NCBI RefSeq assembly: GCF_013149275.1
Contig: NZ_JABGNA010000004.1
Coordinates: 345,806-409,805 of the forward strand
Length of the DNA stretch: 64,000 bases
Direction of reading: 5' to 3'
From: Mucilaginibacter sp. SG564
GTDB taxonomy: Bacteria > Bacteroidota > Bacteroidia > Sphingobacteriales > Sphingobacteriaceae
The translations under genes were made by a program, and so were the position numbers. The notes under the pieces are model-generated. The model did not search any database. It worked only from the letters and a program-made list of their open reading frames with translations, and had not been told where the DNA came from. Of this stretch, positions 8,325-17,026 are shown in pieces (the first letter of the stretch is position 1; the number at the start of each line of letters is the position of its first letter).

Positions 8325-9338
8325 TCATTCCTTCAAATTCTTTACAAAAAACCCTACCGCCAAACTATCCATCTTTAAATGCACCTGGTGCCTGCTCACG
8401 GAAGCATCATCGGTAAAATAAGTTGGGGCTTCTTTTTTTACATCATCGATGGCTTCCTGCAGCATTACATAATGACCGATTTTACCCGGGTTGATGTAAT
8501 ACAGTGAACCTTTGATGAGCTGATGGTAACGCAGCGCATTGGTTTTTACCGGGGCCATGCTATCGCTTTGCGAACCAACAATATAAACCGGGGCGGTGAT
8601 ATCCTTATCCGTAACAAAGCCTGGCCCCAATGCAGGTGAAATGGCAAAGAAGGCCCTGATCCGCTTATCATACAACGGCGGGGGATTTTTGGCTACGGCC
8701 AGCAGATCTTTATCGTCAAGATATTTGCTGATACCAGGAAATTCAGGTACATTAATTTCATTTCTTCCGATGGTTTTATAATAATTGAGCAGCGACAAGA
8801 AATCAAACTTCCCTCCGGCCAGAGCTATAGCTGTATAACCACCGAATGAAAAACCGGCCATACCAATTTTACCGGGGTCGATCATATCCTTTATATCCGG
8901 TTGGGTTAATAAACTACCGATCACAAAGCTGATATCCCGCGGGCGCTCCCAGGGTTTTAAAAATTCCAGGGCAATCTTATGGTCATAGGTATTACCCCAA
9001 TGATCAACCGCGGCTACAATGAATCCTTTTTGCACCAAAGCATCGGCCAGCCATTCCAATGAAAGCCGACTGCCTCCCGTGCCATGCGAGATCATGATCA
9101 AGGGCAGCTTAGCGGTGGGCAATTTACCATCGCGCACGGTATAGGCCCGGGTAAAGGGCGAAAATGCCTTATCACTTTGTTTTAAGGTATCGGTTGTGGG
9201 GTACCAAATTTCGGTAACCAATGGGCGGTTACGTTTTTCGTCCTTAAAACGAACAGTTCGTTCGCCAATAAGCGTTTGTGCGCAAATAGTGTGGTTGAAC
9301 AGGGCAATGAGGAGCGTAATGTAAGTTGAGCGGTGCAT
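8325..9338 (-). CDS. Exported alpha/beta hydrolase (dienelactone/PAF-acetylhydrolase-like)
   Basis: 337 residues from the ATG at 9338; an in-frame TTG further upstream would place extra residues before the signal peptide MHRSTYITLLIALFNHTICA. The mature protein carries LPLIMISHGTGGSR (oxyanion region), AAVDHWGN, and the nucleophile elbow GFSFGG (near residue 167), followed by IVGSQSD, the usual acid strand, and IGHYVMLQ with the catalytic His. This Ser-Asp-His layout is that of periplasmic serine esterases of the dienelactone hydrolase and PAF-acetylhydrolase-like clade; the substrate is unknown. It lies 68 bp downstream of a Crp/Fnr-like gene on the same strand, which may regulate it. Confidence 0.8.
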   Translation of the reverse strand: MHRSTYITLLIALFNHTICAQTLIGERTVRFKDEKRNRPLVTEIWYPTTDTLKQSDKAFSPFTRAYTVRDGKLPTAKLPLIMISHGTGGSRLSLEWLADALVQKGFIVAAVDHWGNTYDHKIALEFLKPWERPRDISFVIGSLLTQPDIKDMIDPGKIGMAGFSFGGYTAIALAGGKFDFLSLLNYYKTIGRNEINVPEFPGISKYLDDKDLLAVAKNPPPLYDKRIRAFFAISPALGPGFVTDKDITAPVYIVGSQSDSMAPVKTNALRYHQLIKGSLYYINPGKIGHYVMLQEAIDDVKKEAPTYFTDDASVSRHQVHLKMDSLAVGFFVKNLKE

Positions 9339-9406
9339 AGGATTATCTGATTGAAATACAAAACAAGCCCATATACCTTGTAAAAAGATTGACAATAGTC
9401 AATAAA

Positions 9407-9976
9407 TCATTTTTTTGATTTAAGGCGGCTCAGTGTTTCCTGCGATATGCCCAGGTAATCGGCAATAATTTTGTTGGGTAAACGCTGTATCAATCCGGGT
9501 TGTGTTTGCATCAGGATATTGTAACGCTCTTTGGCATCCAAGGTTATCAGGCTTTCGATACGCTCAATGGAGGCTATATAATCCAGCTCCAAACCCATGC
9601 GCATCATGGTTTCCCAACCGGGTATTTCCTGCATCAGAATTTGTGAATCCTGCCGACTGATCATCAATAGCTCAGAAGCCTCCATACTTTGTATAGCCGC
9701 CACCGATGGTTTTTGCTGCACAAAACTGGGAAAGGCAGTACCAAAATGATTTTCAAATATCAAAAAACGTGTCCATTCGCTTCCATCATCCTTGGTTAAA
9801 AAAACACGCAGGCAACCTTTCACTACAAAAAACAAGTACCGGGCTACATTTCCTTTTTCAAGCAGGATTTCCCCGCGTTTGGTAAGCCTCGGTTTATAAC
9901 AGCTATTAACCAGCTGTTCCTGTTCGGTAGTGAGGGTAATTTTTCCTTCCAGTTGTTGTTGTAACGCGGGGTGCAT
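9407..9976 (-). CDS. Crp/Fnr-family regulator
   Basis: 189 residues. A cyclic-nucleotide-binding-like beta-roll spans about residues 10-120 (RGEILLEKGNVARYLFFVVKGCLRVF), but the canonical cAMP-binding PFGExALL loop is absent, as in many Bacteroidota members of the family. The C-terminal helix-turn-helix is NKIIADYLGISQETLSRLKS (about 168-187). It is short and ends right after the recognition helix. The gene stands upstream of the alpha/beta hydrolase on the same strand. Confidence 0.85.
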   Translation of the reverse strand: MHPALQQQLEGKITLTTEQEQLVNSCYKPRLTKRGEILLEKGNVARYLFFVVKGCLRVFLTKDDGSEWTRFLIFENHFGTAFPSFVQQKPSVAAIQSMEASELLMISRQDSQILMQEIPGWETMMRMGLELDYIASIERIESLITLDAKERYNILMQTQPGLIQRLPNKIIADYLGISQETLSRLKSKK

Positions 9977-10057
9977 ACGCTAACATAAGCATTATTTATT
10001 AGCCCCCCAACCCCCCGGAAGGGGGTGCTTTTTGACGTGTTGCTTATTGACCGCCTA

Positions 10058-10579
10058 TTAGTGAAGCAAATGCTTATATATCTCATAATTCTCGTCGTCA
10101 AAGCAAACAAATATCACCTGCTGTATACTACCATTTCTGGCTAAAAAATGCTTTACAGTATGGACAGCTATTTCCGCCGCCTTTTGCTTAGGGAAATGAT
10201 AAATTCCGGTGCTGATATTAGGGAAAGCAATAGTTGTTAGGTTGTTTTGTACGGCCTGTTTCAGGCTGTTTAAATAAGCAGATGCCAACAGTGCTTCCTC
10301 GCCGCTATTCCCATTATTGTAGACAGGTCCAACGGCGTGGATCACATAGGTGGCAGGCAAATTCCCAGCTGTTGTGATCACCGCTTCACCTGTTTTACAA
10401 CCACCCTGCCTGTTGCGGATTTGAACACACTCTTCTAATATAGCTTTACCTCCGGCACGGTGTATAGCGCCATCAACGCCACCGCCACCCAACAAGGAGG
10501 TATTGGCTGCATTCACAATAGCATCAGCTTTAATCCTGGTAATATCGCCTTTGACCAGTGTAATACGGCTATTATTCAT
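10058..10579 (-). CDS. Macrodomain protein (ADP-ribosyl / O-acetyl-ADP-ribose hydrolase-like)
   Basis: 173 residues consisting of one macrodomain. It shows the ADP-ribose pocket motifs [21 protein letters not shown] (first part at residues 19-30), [22 protein letters not shown] and the phosphate loop [12 protein letters not shown]. These are the signatures of YmdB-type macrodomains, which remove acetyl or ADP-ribosyl groups. It is cytoplasmic. The gene starts 12 bp after the encapsulated-ferritin-like gene and is probably co-transcribed with it. Such a pairing could link iron or oxidative stress to ADP-ribose metabolism, but that is inference. A C-rich hairpin-like stretch (10001-10033) follows it. 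Confidence 0.88.
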   Translation of the reverse strand: MNNSRITLVKGDITRIKADAIVNAANTSLLGGGGVDGAIHRAGGKAILEECVQIRNRQGGCKTGEAVITTAGNLPATYVIHAVGPVYNNGNSGEEALLASAYLNSLKQAVQNNLTTIAFPNISTGIYHFPKQKAAEIAVHTVKHFLARNGSIQQVIFVCFDDENYEIYKHLLH

Positions 10580-10591
10580 GAAGCAAATATA

Positions 10592-10906
10592 CTACTCTGC
10601 CGCTTCCTCACCTTTGGTACCCAGCTTTACAATATCGCCTTTTTGAAATAATATAGCTTGCAGGGTTTTACGCCATACCGGCTTTTTACGCAGCAGGAAT
10701 TCCAGATCCATACCAAAGTGTTTAAACTCTTCCTGCTGGGCGTTTTGCATAATAGCTTTGGCCGCCTTGTCGGTTTCAACAGATATGCGTTGTTCATACC
10801 AGTTGATGGCCTCGGCCTCTTCGGTTAAGGATACGATCATCCGCGCAAAAGTCCTGGTTTGGGCGGATAGCTCGTTGGCTGGTTCGTGATATTGATCAAA
10901 TGACAT
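10592..10906 (-). CDS. Encapsulated-ferritin (EncFtn)-like protein without encapsulin neighbour
   Basis: 104 residues from the ATG at 10906 (MSFDQYHEPANEL); a GTG 30 nt upstream is a poorer start. The sequence follows the EncFtn pattern: HEPANELSAQT, then SLTEEAEAINWYEQR, then QNAQQEEFKHFGMDLEFLLRK. The expected ferroxidase ligands correspond to Glu32, Glu60 and His63. EncFtn proteins form ring decamers of two-helix subunits that oxidise iron inside encapsulin shells. Here no encapsulin gene is present within the window, and the C-terminus (KLGTKGEEAAE) does not look like an encapsulin targeting peptide. It is followed by the macrodomain gene. The assignment is by motif pattern. Confidence 0.75.
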   Translation of the reverse strand: MSFDQYHEPANELSAQTRTFARMIVSLTEEAEAINWYEQRISVETDKAAKAIMQNAQQEEFKHFGMDLEFLLRKKPVWRKTLQAILFQKGDIVKLGTKGEEAAE

Positions 10907-11041
10907 AATATTTTTTATTTTGAAAAGGTATAGCACTCTGCTTTTGTTTTGATATACCGATATTTAGAAAGGATACAGATTAAAACCAGGATGCTGAAAC
11001 CAACGTTAACTAAGAAAACATCAGGCGTCCTTAAATCGCAC

Positions 11042-11599
11042 ATGAAACAGGAAGAACCATTACTAGCACAACCCGCCATCAGATTGGCCTGGAAAAAATA
11101 TCGCCACTTATGGAAGCATGCAGAAGTTCCGGCCAGGCATCTGCTTTTAAAAGAGGGTGATATCAGTCGCAAGGCTTTTTTAATTGAAAAGGGTAGTATC
11201 CGCACCTGGTTTTATCATGATGGCAAAGAGATCAGCTTTCAGTTTTTTTTTGAGGGTGATGTGGTTTCATCCCCGCAAAGCATGCGTAAACATATACCAA
11301 GTCCGTTCAGTATCGAAACACTGGAGCCATCCACCATATGCTGGCTGGATGCAGGCGATATGGAAAAAGTGCGGAAAGATCCCGTACTATATCAGTTTAT
11401 CATTGAACAAGCTGGCGATAAGCAAGCCGAATTTATGCAGCATTTCTTTTCATACTTAAAAGATAGCCCTACCCAGCGCTACGAAAACCTGCTGCGGCAA
11501 AAACCCGAAGTGATCCGGCGGGTGCCTCTGCAGCACATCGCCTCCTACCTGGGTATTACGCAGGTATCCCTGAGCCGCATCCGTAATAAAATTAAGTGA
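11042..11599 (+). CDS. Crp/Fnr-family regulator
   Basis: 185 residues from the ATG at 11042 (MKQEEPLLAQ); ATG at 10991 and a TTG at 10949 are in frame, and the true start is uncertain. The beta-roll is seen in LLLKEGDISRKAFLIEKGSIRTWF and ISFQFFFEGDVVSS. A long helix EQAGDKQAEFMQHFFSYL and a C-terminal helix-turn-helix QHIASYLGITQVSLSRIRNK complete the fold. No Fe-S cysteines are visible, so it is not an Fnr-type oxygen sensor. It is divergent from the ferritin-like gene and may control it. It differs strongly from the regulator at 9407-9976. Confidence 0.83.
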   Translation: MKQEEPLLAQPAIRLAWKKYRHLWKHAEVPARHLLLKEGDISRKAFLIEKGSIRTWFYHDGKEISFQFFFEGDVVSSPQSMRKHIPSPFSIETLEPSTICWLDAGDMEKVRKDPVLYQFIIEQAGDKQAEFMQHFFSYLKDSPTQRYENLLRQKPEVIRRVPLQHIASYLGITQVSLSRIRNKIK

Positions 11600-11676
11600 G
11601 CCGGCATTATTTATCTTTTGTTAAATGATACGCGGCTAAAACTGCAGAGATTTGTTGTAATCAAATACAACAGGTT

Positions 11677-12033
11677 ATGAGTTTGCTAAAAATAATCCCA
11701 AAGATCATTTATAAAGATGTTCAAATAGGTGTAAACCTCTTCGCCGCGCTTGGTTTTGAAACCAAATACGCCGAAGAAGGATTTTACATTATGGCGCGCG
11801 AGGGTGTTACTATTCAGTTAGTGGCCAGCGAAGAAGATTTCCATGTATATGACCGCCCCGAAATGCGAATAGATACCAACGATATTGAAGGTTATTATGC
11901 CGAGATCAGTTCCAAACATCCGGAAATATTGCACCCTAATTTAAAGGTAATCAAGAACCAGCCCTGGGGTTTGAGAGAATTCGCGGTATTGGATGAAACA
12001 ACCGTTTGTATTATTATTCAACAAGCTATTTAA
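11677..12033 (+). CDS. VOC-superfamily (glyoxalase/bleomycin-resistance-like) protein
   Basis: 118 residues forming one vicinal-oxygen-chelate unit pair. It has YKDVQIGVNLFAALGFETKY at the start, IMAREGVTIQLVASEE in the middle and NQPWGLREFAVLDE near the end, the pattern of bleomycin-resistance-type proteins (PWG-RE-F-D). Such proteins bind a small ligand or act on it as homodimers. Metal ligands are not clearly conserved. The next gene begins 2 bp after its stop, so the two are likely translated together. Confidence 0.78.
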   Translation: MSLLKIIPKIIYKDVQIGVNLFAALGFETKYAEEGFYIMAREGVTIQLVASEEDFHVYDRPEMRIDTNDIEGYYAEISSKHPEILHPNLKVIKNQPWGLREFAVLDETTVCIIIQQAI

Positions 12034-12035
12034 CC

Positions 12036-12920
12036 ATGAACAGCAACGAAGAATTACTTTCAAAAGATAGGGATTATAGCAGTATTAGCCCATCGGCGCG
12101 TGCATTACTATTGCTTAAAGGCTTTACTGATATTCCATTTGCGTTGGAAGCGGCTAAGCTGATCAGCAGGCCCGATCATTACCAACCAGATTTTAGTATT
12201 CAAGAGCTTGCTTTCTGGGGACGTGTGCTTCACTTTGAATCGCGGTATACGAGTATTGATCAGTTACTGGCAGGCTTACCTGCGCGAAATATTCTGGAGA
12301 TCTCTTCCGGGTTCTCATTCCGGGGATTAAGCTCGGTAATGAACAAAGAGGTGTATTATATCGATACCGATCTGCCCGAGGTAATTACAACTAAGCAAAG
12401 TTTACTGGATGACCTGTTGCATCAGCAGATACCTAAAGGCAAACTGGAAACTTTAGCGCTCAACGCGCTTGATGAAGCTGCTTTTACAGCTACTACTGAT
12501 CATTTCCCCGCAGGAGAAGTGATTGTAGTAAATGAGGGCTTGCTGGTTTACCTGGATATGGACGAAAAACGAAAACTATGCCACAACATCCGTGAGGTGC
12601 TCCGGCAACGGGGCGGCTACTGGATCACGGCCGATATCTATGTAAAATCTCCTAATCGCTTCCCGGGTTTTCAAATGAAAGATAAACTACAGGAGTTTTT
12701 CAGGGAGCATCGCATTGAGGAAAATAAATTCAACAGCTTTGAAGAGGCCGAAGCATTTTTTAACTCTGAAGGTTTTATCATCGATAAAGAAGCCGAAGCA
12801 GGGCATCGTGACTCGGGCTCGTTAAAATATCTTTTGGCAAACGCCACCCGGGAGCAGTTGGAAAATATGCGCGGTGTGGGACGCGTACGTGCAACCTGGC
12901 GTTTAAAACTGGCTGATTAA
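12036..12920 (+). CDS. Class I SAM-dependent methyltransferase, leucine-carboxyl-methyltransferase-like
   Basis: 294 residues from the ATG at 12036, 2 bp after the upstream stop. The SAM-binding strand and loop is ARNILEISSGFSFRGL, followed by VYYIDTDLPEVI (acidic end of strand 2) and VIVVNEGLLVYLDMDEK, which resembles the EGLxxYL motif of the PPM1/LCMT and TcmP group of O-methyltransferases. The usual GxGxG is replaced by SSGFS. The C-terminal region is helical. Substrate is unknown. Operon with a VOC protein does not reveal a pathway. Confidence 0.75.
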   Translation: MNSNEELLSKDRDYSSISPSARALLLLKGFTDIPFALEAAKLISRPDHYQPDFSIQELAFWGRVLHFESRYTSIDQLLAGLPARNILEISSGFSFRGLSSVMNKEVYYIDTDLPEVITTKQSLLDDLLHQQIPKGKLETLALNALDEAAFTATTDHFPAGEVIVVNEGLLVYLDMDEKRKLCHNIREVLRQRGGYWITADIYVKSPNRFPGFQMKDKLQEFFREHRIEENKFNSFEEAEAFFNSEGFIIDKEAEAGHRDSGSLKYLLANATREQLENMRGVGRVRATWRLKLAD

Positions 12921-13017
12921 TTTTTTATTATTAAACCAAATTATAAATTACAGGTCATAACAATAATATCATATTATTGCCATAGTATGGTATTATTATT
13001 TTAACAAATCCTGCTTT

Positions 13018-13734
13018 ATGAAAAAATTAACCCTTATCATCACTGCTATTGCCTTTATTGTTGTTTCCTGCAAAAAAGATAATAAATCGCCTGTCGTAAC
13101 CAATCAACCAGATCCCAACTGGATCAGGCTGGAAATACCCAATGGTAAAGCGGCCTATGCCGTTGCCGGTAATATTGATGACACTTTATTGGTTACCACC
13201 TGGACCAAAGCTTATTTCACTGCCGATCAGGGTAAAACCTGGCAGGAATCAAAAAACTTCAACGGGCCGATACAAGGCCTGTACACCAATAAAGATACCG
13301 TAATGTCGCTATTACTTGCCGGAGGTTTGGAATTGGAAGGCACCCTGAAGGCTTCCGTAGCACAATTTTATACCCTTGATATGGGCAAAAGCTGGAACCG
13401 GTACTTAAATTATCAACGGGCACAAAAGATCATTATGCCCATTGGTATTGTGCAATCGGCACAAAACAAAACAACCTACCAGTTAAAATATAATACCAAG
13501 CCAGCTTCGGCCAATAGTACGTCCTATATCCATGACCCTACAACCATACTCCGCGACGGTAACGCCCTCGAACTTCCGTTTAAAGTCCGGATTCGGAATT
13601 TGTATATGGACAGTAAGGACCGCTTGTATGTAGCCGCTTCGGGTGGTATTTACAATCAGGATAAAGATGCGTTTACCTTCAACGAGGGTAATACCCCTGC
13701 AGTGATTTATGTATCGCGCAAGGAATTACCATAG
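13018..13734 (+). CDS. Lipoprotein with BNR/Asp-box-like repeat
   Basis: 238 residues with lipobox VVSC (Cys18) then KKDNK. The mature part starts DPNWIRLEIPNGKAAYAV and contains AYFTADQGKTWQES and FYTLDMGKSWNR, two Asp-box-like turns (SxDxGxTW) that are usual in beta-propeller proteins such as sialidases and sortilin-like domains. Only two to three blades fit in this length, so it is a small or partial propeller. The C-terminal DSKDRLYVAASGGIYNQ also fits a blade. It is a probable surface lipoprotein of unknown function, convergent with the next gene. Confidence 0.72.
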   Translation: MKKLTLIITAIAFIVVSCKKDNKSPVVTNQPDPNWIRLEIPNGKAAYAVAGNIDDTLLVTTWTKAYFTADQGKTWQESKNFNGPIQGLYTNKDTVMSLLLAGGLELEGTLKASVAQFYTLDMGKSWNRYLNYQRAQKIIMPIGIVQSAQNKTTYQLKYNTKPASANSTSYIHDPTTILRDGNALELPFKVRIRNLYMDSKDRLYVAASGGIYNQDKDAFTFNEGNTPAVIYVSRKELP

Positions 13735-13747
13735 ATACTGATAGCTG

Positions 13748-13999
13748 TTAGTTTCTGACTTTAACCTCCAAAGGTGTCACGTTCCTGAAAGCGTAAGGAG
13801 CAATATCGCTGATACTTACTTTCATTACTTCCTGGGTATTTTTGATGGTCACATTCAGACTGCCATCGGGGTTAAGTGGTACGCTAACGTAGTGTTTGCC
13901 ATCGGCTTGTGCTGGTGTGGCGCTGCCTTTCAGCAGGTTTACGGTTAAGGCTACAGCGATAATGGTTAATACAATTTTGGTGTACAGATCTGTTTTCAT
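13748..13999 (-). CDS. Small exported or membrane-anchored protein
   Basis: 83 residues: MKTDLYTKIVLTIIAVALTVNLL is a single hydrophobic helix (signal anchor or uncleaved signal), followed by about 55 polar residues with VSVPLNPDGSLNVTIKNTQEVMKVSISDIAPYAF. No known domain is recognised. Similar short proteins beginning MKTDLYTKIVLT occur in this group of bacteria as far as I recall, but their role is not known. It is monocistronic and convergent with the lipoprotein gene. Confidence 0.6.
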   Translation of the reverse strand: MKTDLYTKIVLTIIAVALTVNLLKGSATPAQADGKHYVSVPLNPDGSLNVTIKNTQEVMKVSISDIAPYAFRNVTPLEVKVRN

Positions 14000-14075
14000 A
14001 ACTATATTGCTTTAAGTTTTAGATTGGGTATGTTTAAGGCAATATAATTAATACGACGATTAAAATTTAAAAAAA

Positions 14076-14335
14076 TGTCATTTCGAACGAGGTACGAGGA
14101 GAAACTATCTCTCGACCGAAGGGAGAAATCTTTTACGCTTTGCCTAATCGTAGAGAATATTTCAAAAAATTTCATTTTTAGCGCGTCTTGTACGATTGCC
14201 GGCGGGTTGTGGACTTGTGCTCTGTATGGTCACAAGTCAGCTTTACACACAATCTAACACACAAGACTTGCGCCAATATCTGCGCGCAATATCCGATCGT
14301 GTAAGATTTCTCCTCGTACCTCGTTCGAAATGACA
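14076..14335. mobile_element. MITE-like GTCAT element with 29-bp perfect terminal inverted repeats
   Basis: The ends 14076-14104 and 14307-14335 are exact inverse complements starting TGTCATTTCGAACGAGG. The 202-bp interior has a further hairpin (GACTTGTG...CACAAGTC near 14211-14237) and no credible gene. It is about three times longer than the other GTCAT elements. It fills most of the gap between a small exported protein gene and the molybdoenzyme gene. Confidence 0.7.
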
Positions 14336-14348
14336 AATTGTGACTATC

Positions 14349-16673
14349 TTATTTTTCCTCGTGCTTTTTAATCTTAATAAACACCAGTTTCGATGTAGGC
14401 GTATTGCTCTTTTCTGCAACGCTGTCTATCGGTATCAGCACATTGGCTTCGGGATAATAGGTTGATGTGTTTCCTTCGGGGATATTGTACGGCACTACCA
14501 CAAACAGGCGGGCTACACGCTCAACACCTCCATAATAATTAAACAGGTCAACCTTTTGGCCCGATTTGAAGCCTGCCTTAAACATGTCTTGTTCGTTCAT
14601 GAATATTACCCGGCGCTCGTTATGAATGCCGCGATAACGATCATCAAGGCCGTATAAAGTGGTGTTAAACTGGTCGTGGCTGCGGATAGTAGCCATGCGG
14701 TATTCATCGGCGGCTATATCATGTTTGGGTAGTTCGGTTATGGCAAAGCCTATTTTAGTACCGTTGAATTTATTTTCAAATTTACCCGTGCGTGGAGCAT
14801 TGGGCAGGTAAAAACCGCCGGGGATTCGCACCCGCTGATTATAATCTTCAAAACCAGGGATCACCCGGGCAATATCATCGCGCACCGCATCATAGCTCAT
14901 GGCATACTTATCCCAATTGATCACCGAGCGATTACCTAAAGTGGCTTTGGCCAGGTTACAAACAATCTGGTTCTCGTTCATCAGATCGTCGGAGATAGGC
15001 TTTAGCATCCCTTTTGACATTTGCACTACCCCCATCGAATTTTCGCAGCTGATAAACTGAGCTGCGCCATTAACCACATCCTTATCGCTACGGGAGAGCG
15101 TTGGTAATATCAAAGCCTCATCCCCATGCACCAGGTGACTGCGATTGAGTTTGGTAGACACATGTACCGACATTTCGAGCTTGCGCATAGCATCGGCAGT
15201 GTAAATGGTATCCGGCGTAGCCGAAAGGAAGTTCCCTCCCATCGCAAAAAACACTTTCAGCTTGCCCTCATGCATCGCCTGTATCGACTCTACCACATCA
15301 TAACCATGCTCGCGGGGCGGTTCAAAGCCAAACACCTCTTTCAGTTTATCCAATTGTTTAGGCGATGGTTTATCAAATATGAGCATGGTACGGTTGCCCT
15401 GTACATTGCTGTGCCCACGCACCGGGCATAAGCCGGCACCGGGTTTGCCAATGGCACCTTTTAGGGCGCAAAGATTAACGATCTCCTTAATGGTATCTAC
15501 CCCATTTTTATGCTGGGTAATGCCCATGGCCCAGCACACAATAATGCGTTTTTTATCTTTGAGCATTTCGGCAGCCTGCTCAATCTGGGCTAAAGGCACA
15601 CCGGCTTCCTGGGCCAGTTCATCCAGGTTGTACCGGTTTAAATTGGTTAAAAAAGCCCCATACCCTTCGGTACTATTCTGGATAAACTCATGATCAAATA
15701 CCCTGCCCGGGTTTTCCAGTTCGGCCTTGTATAACAGCTTTTCGATAGCTTTAAGCAATGCCATATCGCCGTTTATTTTTACCTGCAGGTAAAGGTCGGC
15801 CAGGTGCGAATCGATCCCCAGGATACCCTTAACCGTTTGCGGGTTTTTAAAACCCATGAGTCCGGCTTCGTGCAGCGGGTTTACAGCTATGATCTTTGCC
15901 CCACGCCCTTTACCCTTTTGTAATGCGCTGAGCATCCTTGGGTGGTTGGTACCCGGATTTTGCCCCATGATCATGATCACATCAGTATCATAAAAATCAT
16001 TCAGCGTAACGGTTCCTTTGCCTATACCAATGGTTTCGGTAAGGGCCACGCCGCTTGATTCGTGGCACATATTGGAGCAGTCGGGCAGGTTATTGGTGCC
16101 ATACTCGCGTATAAACAGTTGGTAAGTAAAAGATGCCTCATTACTGGTGCGACCCGATGTATAAAATGCCGCCTCATTGGGCGAAGCCAGACTATTGAGC
16201 TTGTCGCCTATTTTTTTAAAGGCATCCTCCCAGCTAATAGGTTGGTAATGTGTAGCCCCCTTGGGCAGATAAACAGGCTGGGCAATACGCCCCTTCTTCC
16301 CTATTTCATAATCATTCAATTTGGCCAGATCGAACACGGAATTTTGAGCAAAGAAATCGGCGGTTAGTTTTTTTGTCGTAGCTTCTTCGGCCAGGGCTTT
16401 GGCGCCGTTCTCGCAATACTCCGCAACCGGCGAACGATCGTCGTCCGGATCGGGCCAGGCACAGCCAGAACAATCGAAACCACCTTTCTTGTTCATTTTA
16501 AACAAGCCTTCCATACCCCTTACAAAACCGGCTTCCTGTATAATATCAACCATAGCGACTTTTACTGCGGGAATACCCGCCGCCCACTGTTTCTGTTCTG
16601 TTAATTTCAGATCCAGCAGTTCCTCCGGATTTTCTGCCGCGGGCTGTTCCTGCTCTTTCAATGCCTTGCTCAT
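14349..16673 (-). CDS. Molybdopterin oxidoreductase, YdeP/FdhF-like alpha subunit
   Basis: 774 residues, cytoplasmic, no Tat signal. The N-terminus has FDCSGCAWPDPD (Cys68, Cys71) and EYCENG (Cys87), probably iron-sulfur ligands as in YdeP-type proteins. The bis-MGD enzyme core follows: GRTSNEASFTYQLFIREYGTNN, then DCSNMCHESS with Cys203 as likely molybdenum ligand in place of selenocysteine, MIMGQNPGTNHP, and CPVRGHSNVQGNRTM. The C-terminal molydopterin-dinucleotide domain contains RSHDQFNTTLYGLDDRYRG. The family is annotated as oxidoreductase alpha (molybdopterin) subunit; its physiological substrate is unsettled, and formate activity should not be assumed. It overlaps the small upstream gene by 4 bp and forms an operon with it and fdhD. 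Confidence 0.88.
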   Translation of the reverse strand: MSKALKEQEQPAAENPEELLDLKLTEQKQWAAGIPAVKVAMVDIIQEAGFVRGMEGLFKMNKKGGFDCSGCAWPDPDDDRSPVAEYCENGAKALAEEATTKKLTADFFAQNSVFDLAKLNDYEIGKKGRIAQPVYLPKGATHYQPISWEDAFKKIGDKLNSLASPNEAAFYTSGRTSNEASFTYQLFIREYGTNNLPDCSNMCHESSGVALTETIGIGKGTVTLNDFYDTDVIMIMGQNPGTNHPRMLSALQKGKGRGAKIIAVNPLHEAGLMGFKNPQTVKGILGIDSHLADLYLQVKINGDMALLKAIEKLLYKAELENPGRVFDHEFIQNSTEGYGAFLTNLNRYNLDELAQEAGVPLAQIEQAAEMLKDKKRIIVCWAMGITQHKNGVDTIKEIVNLCALKGAIGKPGAGLCPVRGHSNVQGNRTMLIFDKPSPKQLDKLKEVFGFEPPREHGYDVVESIQAMHEGKLKVFFAMGGNFLSATPDTIYTADAMRKLEMSVHVSTKLNRSHLVHGDEALILPTLSRSDKDVVNGAAQFISCENSMGVVQMSKGMLKPISDDLMNENQIVCNLAKATLGNRSVINWDKYAMSYDAVRDDIARVIPGFEDYNQRVRIPGGFYLPNAPRTGKFENKFNGTKIGFAITELPKHDIAADEYRMATIRSHDQFNTTLYGLDDRYRGIHNERRVIFMNEQDMFKAGFKSGQKVDLFNYYGGVERVARLFVVVPYNIPEGNTSTYYPEANVLIPIDSVAEKSNTPTSKLVFIKIKKHEEK

Positions 16674-17026
16674 AACTTTTTCGCTGATAAGGGGTTGGGG
16701 TAATTATCGCTCTGATCTTCGGCCACGTTATCCAAACAGGTAAAGTCTTTCTCCACCAACAGGTGCAGGTTACCGTGTGTGCCTTCAAAACCAACCTTAT
16801 CTGTATCGGCAAATTCCTGTATCAGTTGTTTAGGTACGTATACAGTAATTACATTATCTTTAAATGTGGCAGATAATTGTTCATCATCCATTACCCGCAA
16901 AGCATAAAACAGCTGCTGCGTGCCAAAATCAACTGCTTCACGCAGATGACCGTCCTTTGCCAAAAGCGAAGTGTCGGTACGGGTGAGCCTGTATCTTAAT
17001 GAATTGCTTTTAATACGTATCTTCAT
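16670..17026 (-). CDS. DUF7009-like small protein between fdhD and the molybdoenzyme
   Basis: 118 residues from the ATG at 17026, which overlaps the end of fdhD by 17 bp; ATGs further upstream lie deep in fdhD. The protein begins MKIRIKSNSLRYRLTRTD, has a YALRVMDDEQLSATF strand, ITVYVPKQLIQEFADTDKVGFEG and a tail LLVEKDFTCLDNVAEDQSDNYPNP. This is the pattern I associate with the DUF7009 family. Its stop overlaps the start of the molybdoenzyme gene (ATGA). Its strict position between a sulfurtransferase and its client suggests a role in maturation or chaperoning, which is inference. Confidence 0.75.
   Translation of the reverse strand: MKIRIKSNSLRYRLTRTDTSLLAKDGHLREAVDFGTQQLFYALRVMDDEQLSATFKDNVITVYVPKQLIQEFADTDKVGFEGTHGNLHLLVEKDFTCLDNVAEDQSDNYPNPLSAKKL

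Noticed and set aside
14349..16673. Calling the molybdoenzyme a formate dehydrogenase
   Set aside because: The N-terminal Cys pattern and Mo-site context are of the YdeP type, for which formate activity is not established; no hydrogenase or cytochrome partners are present.
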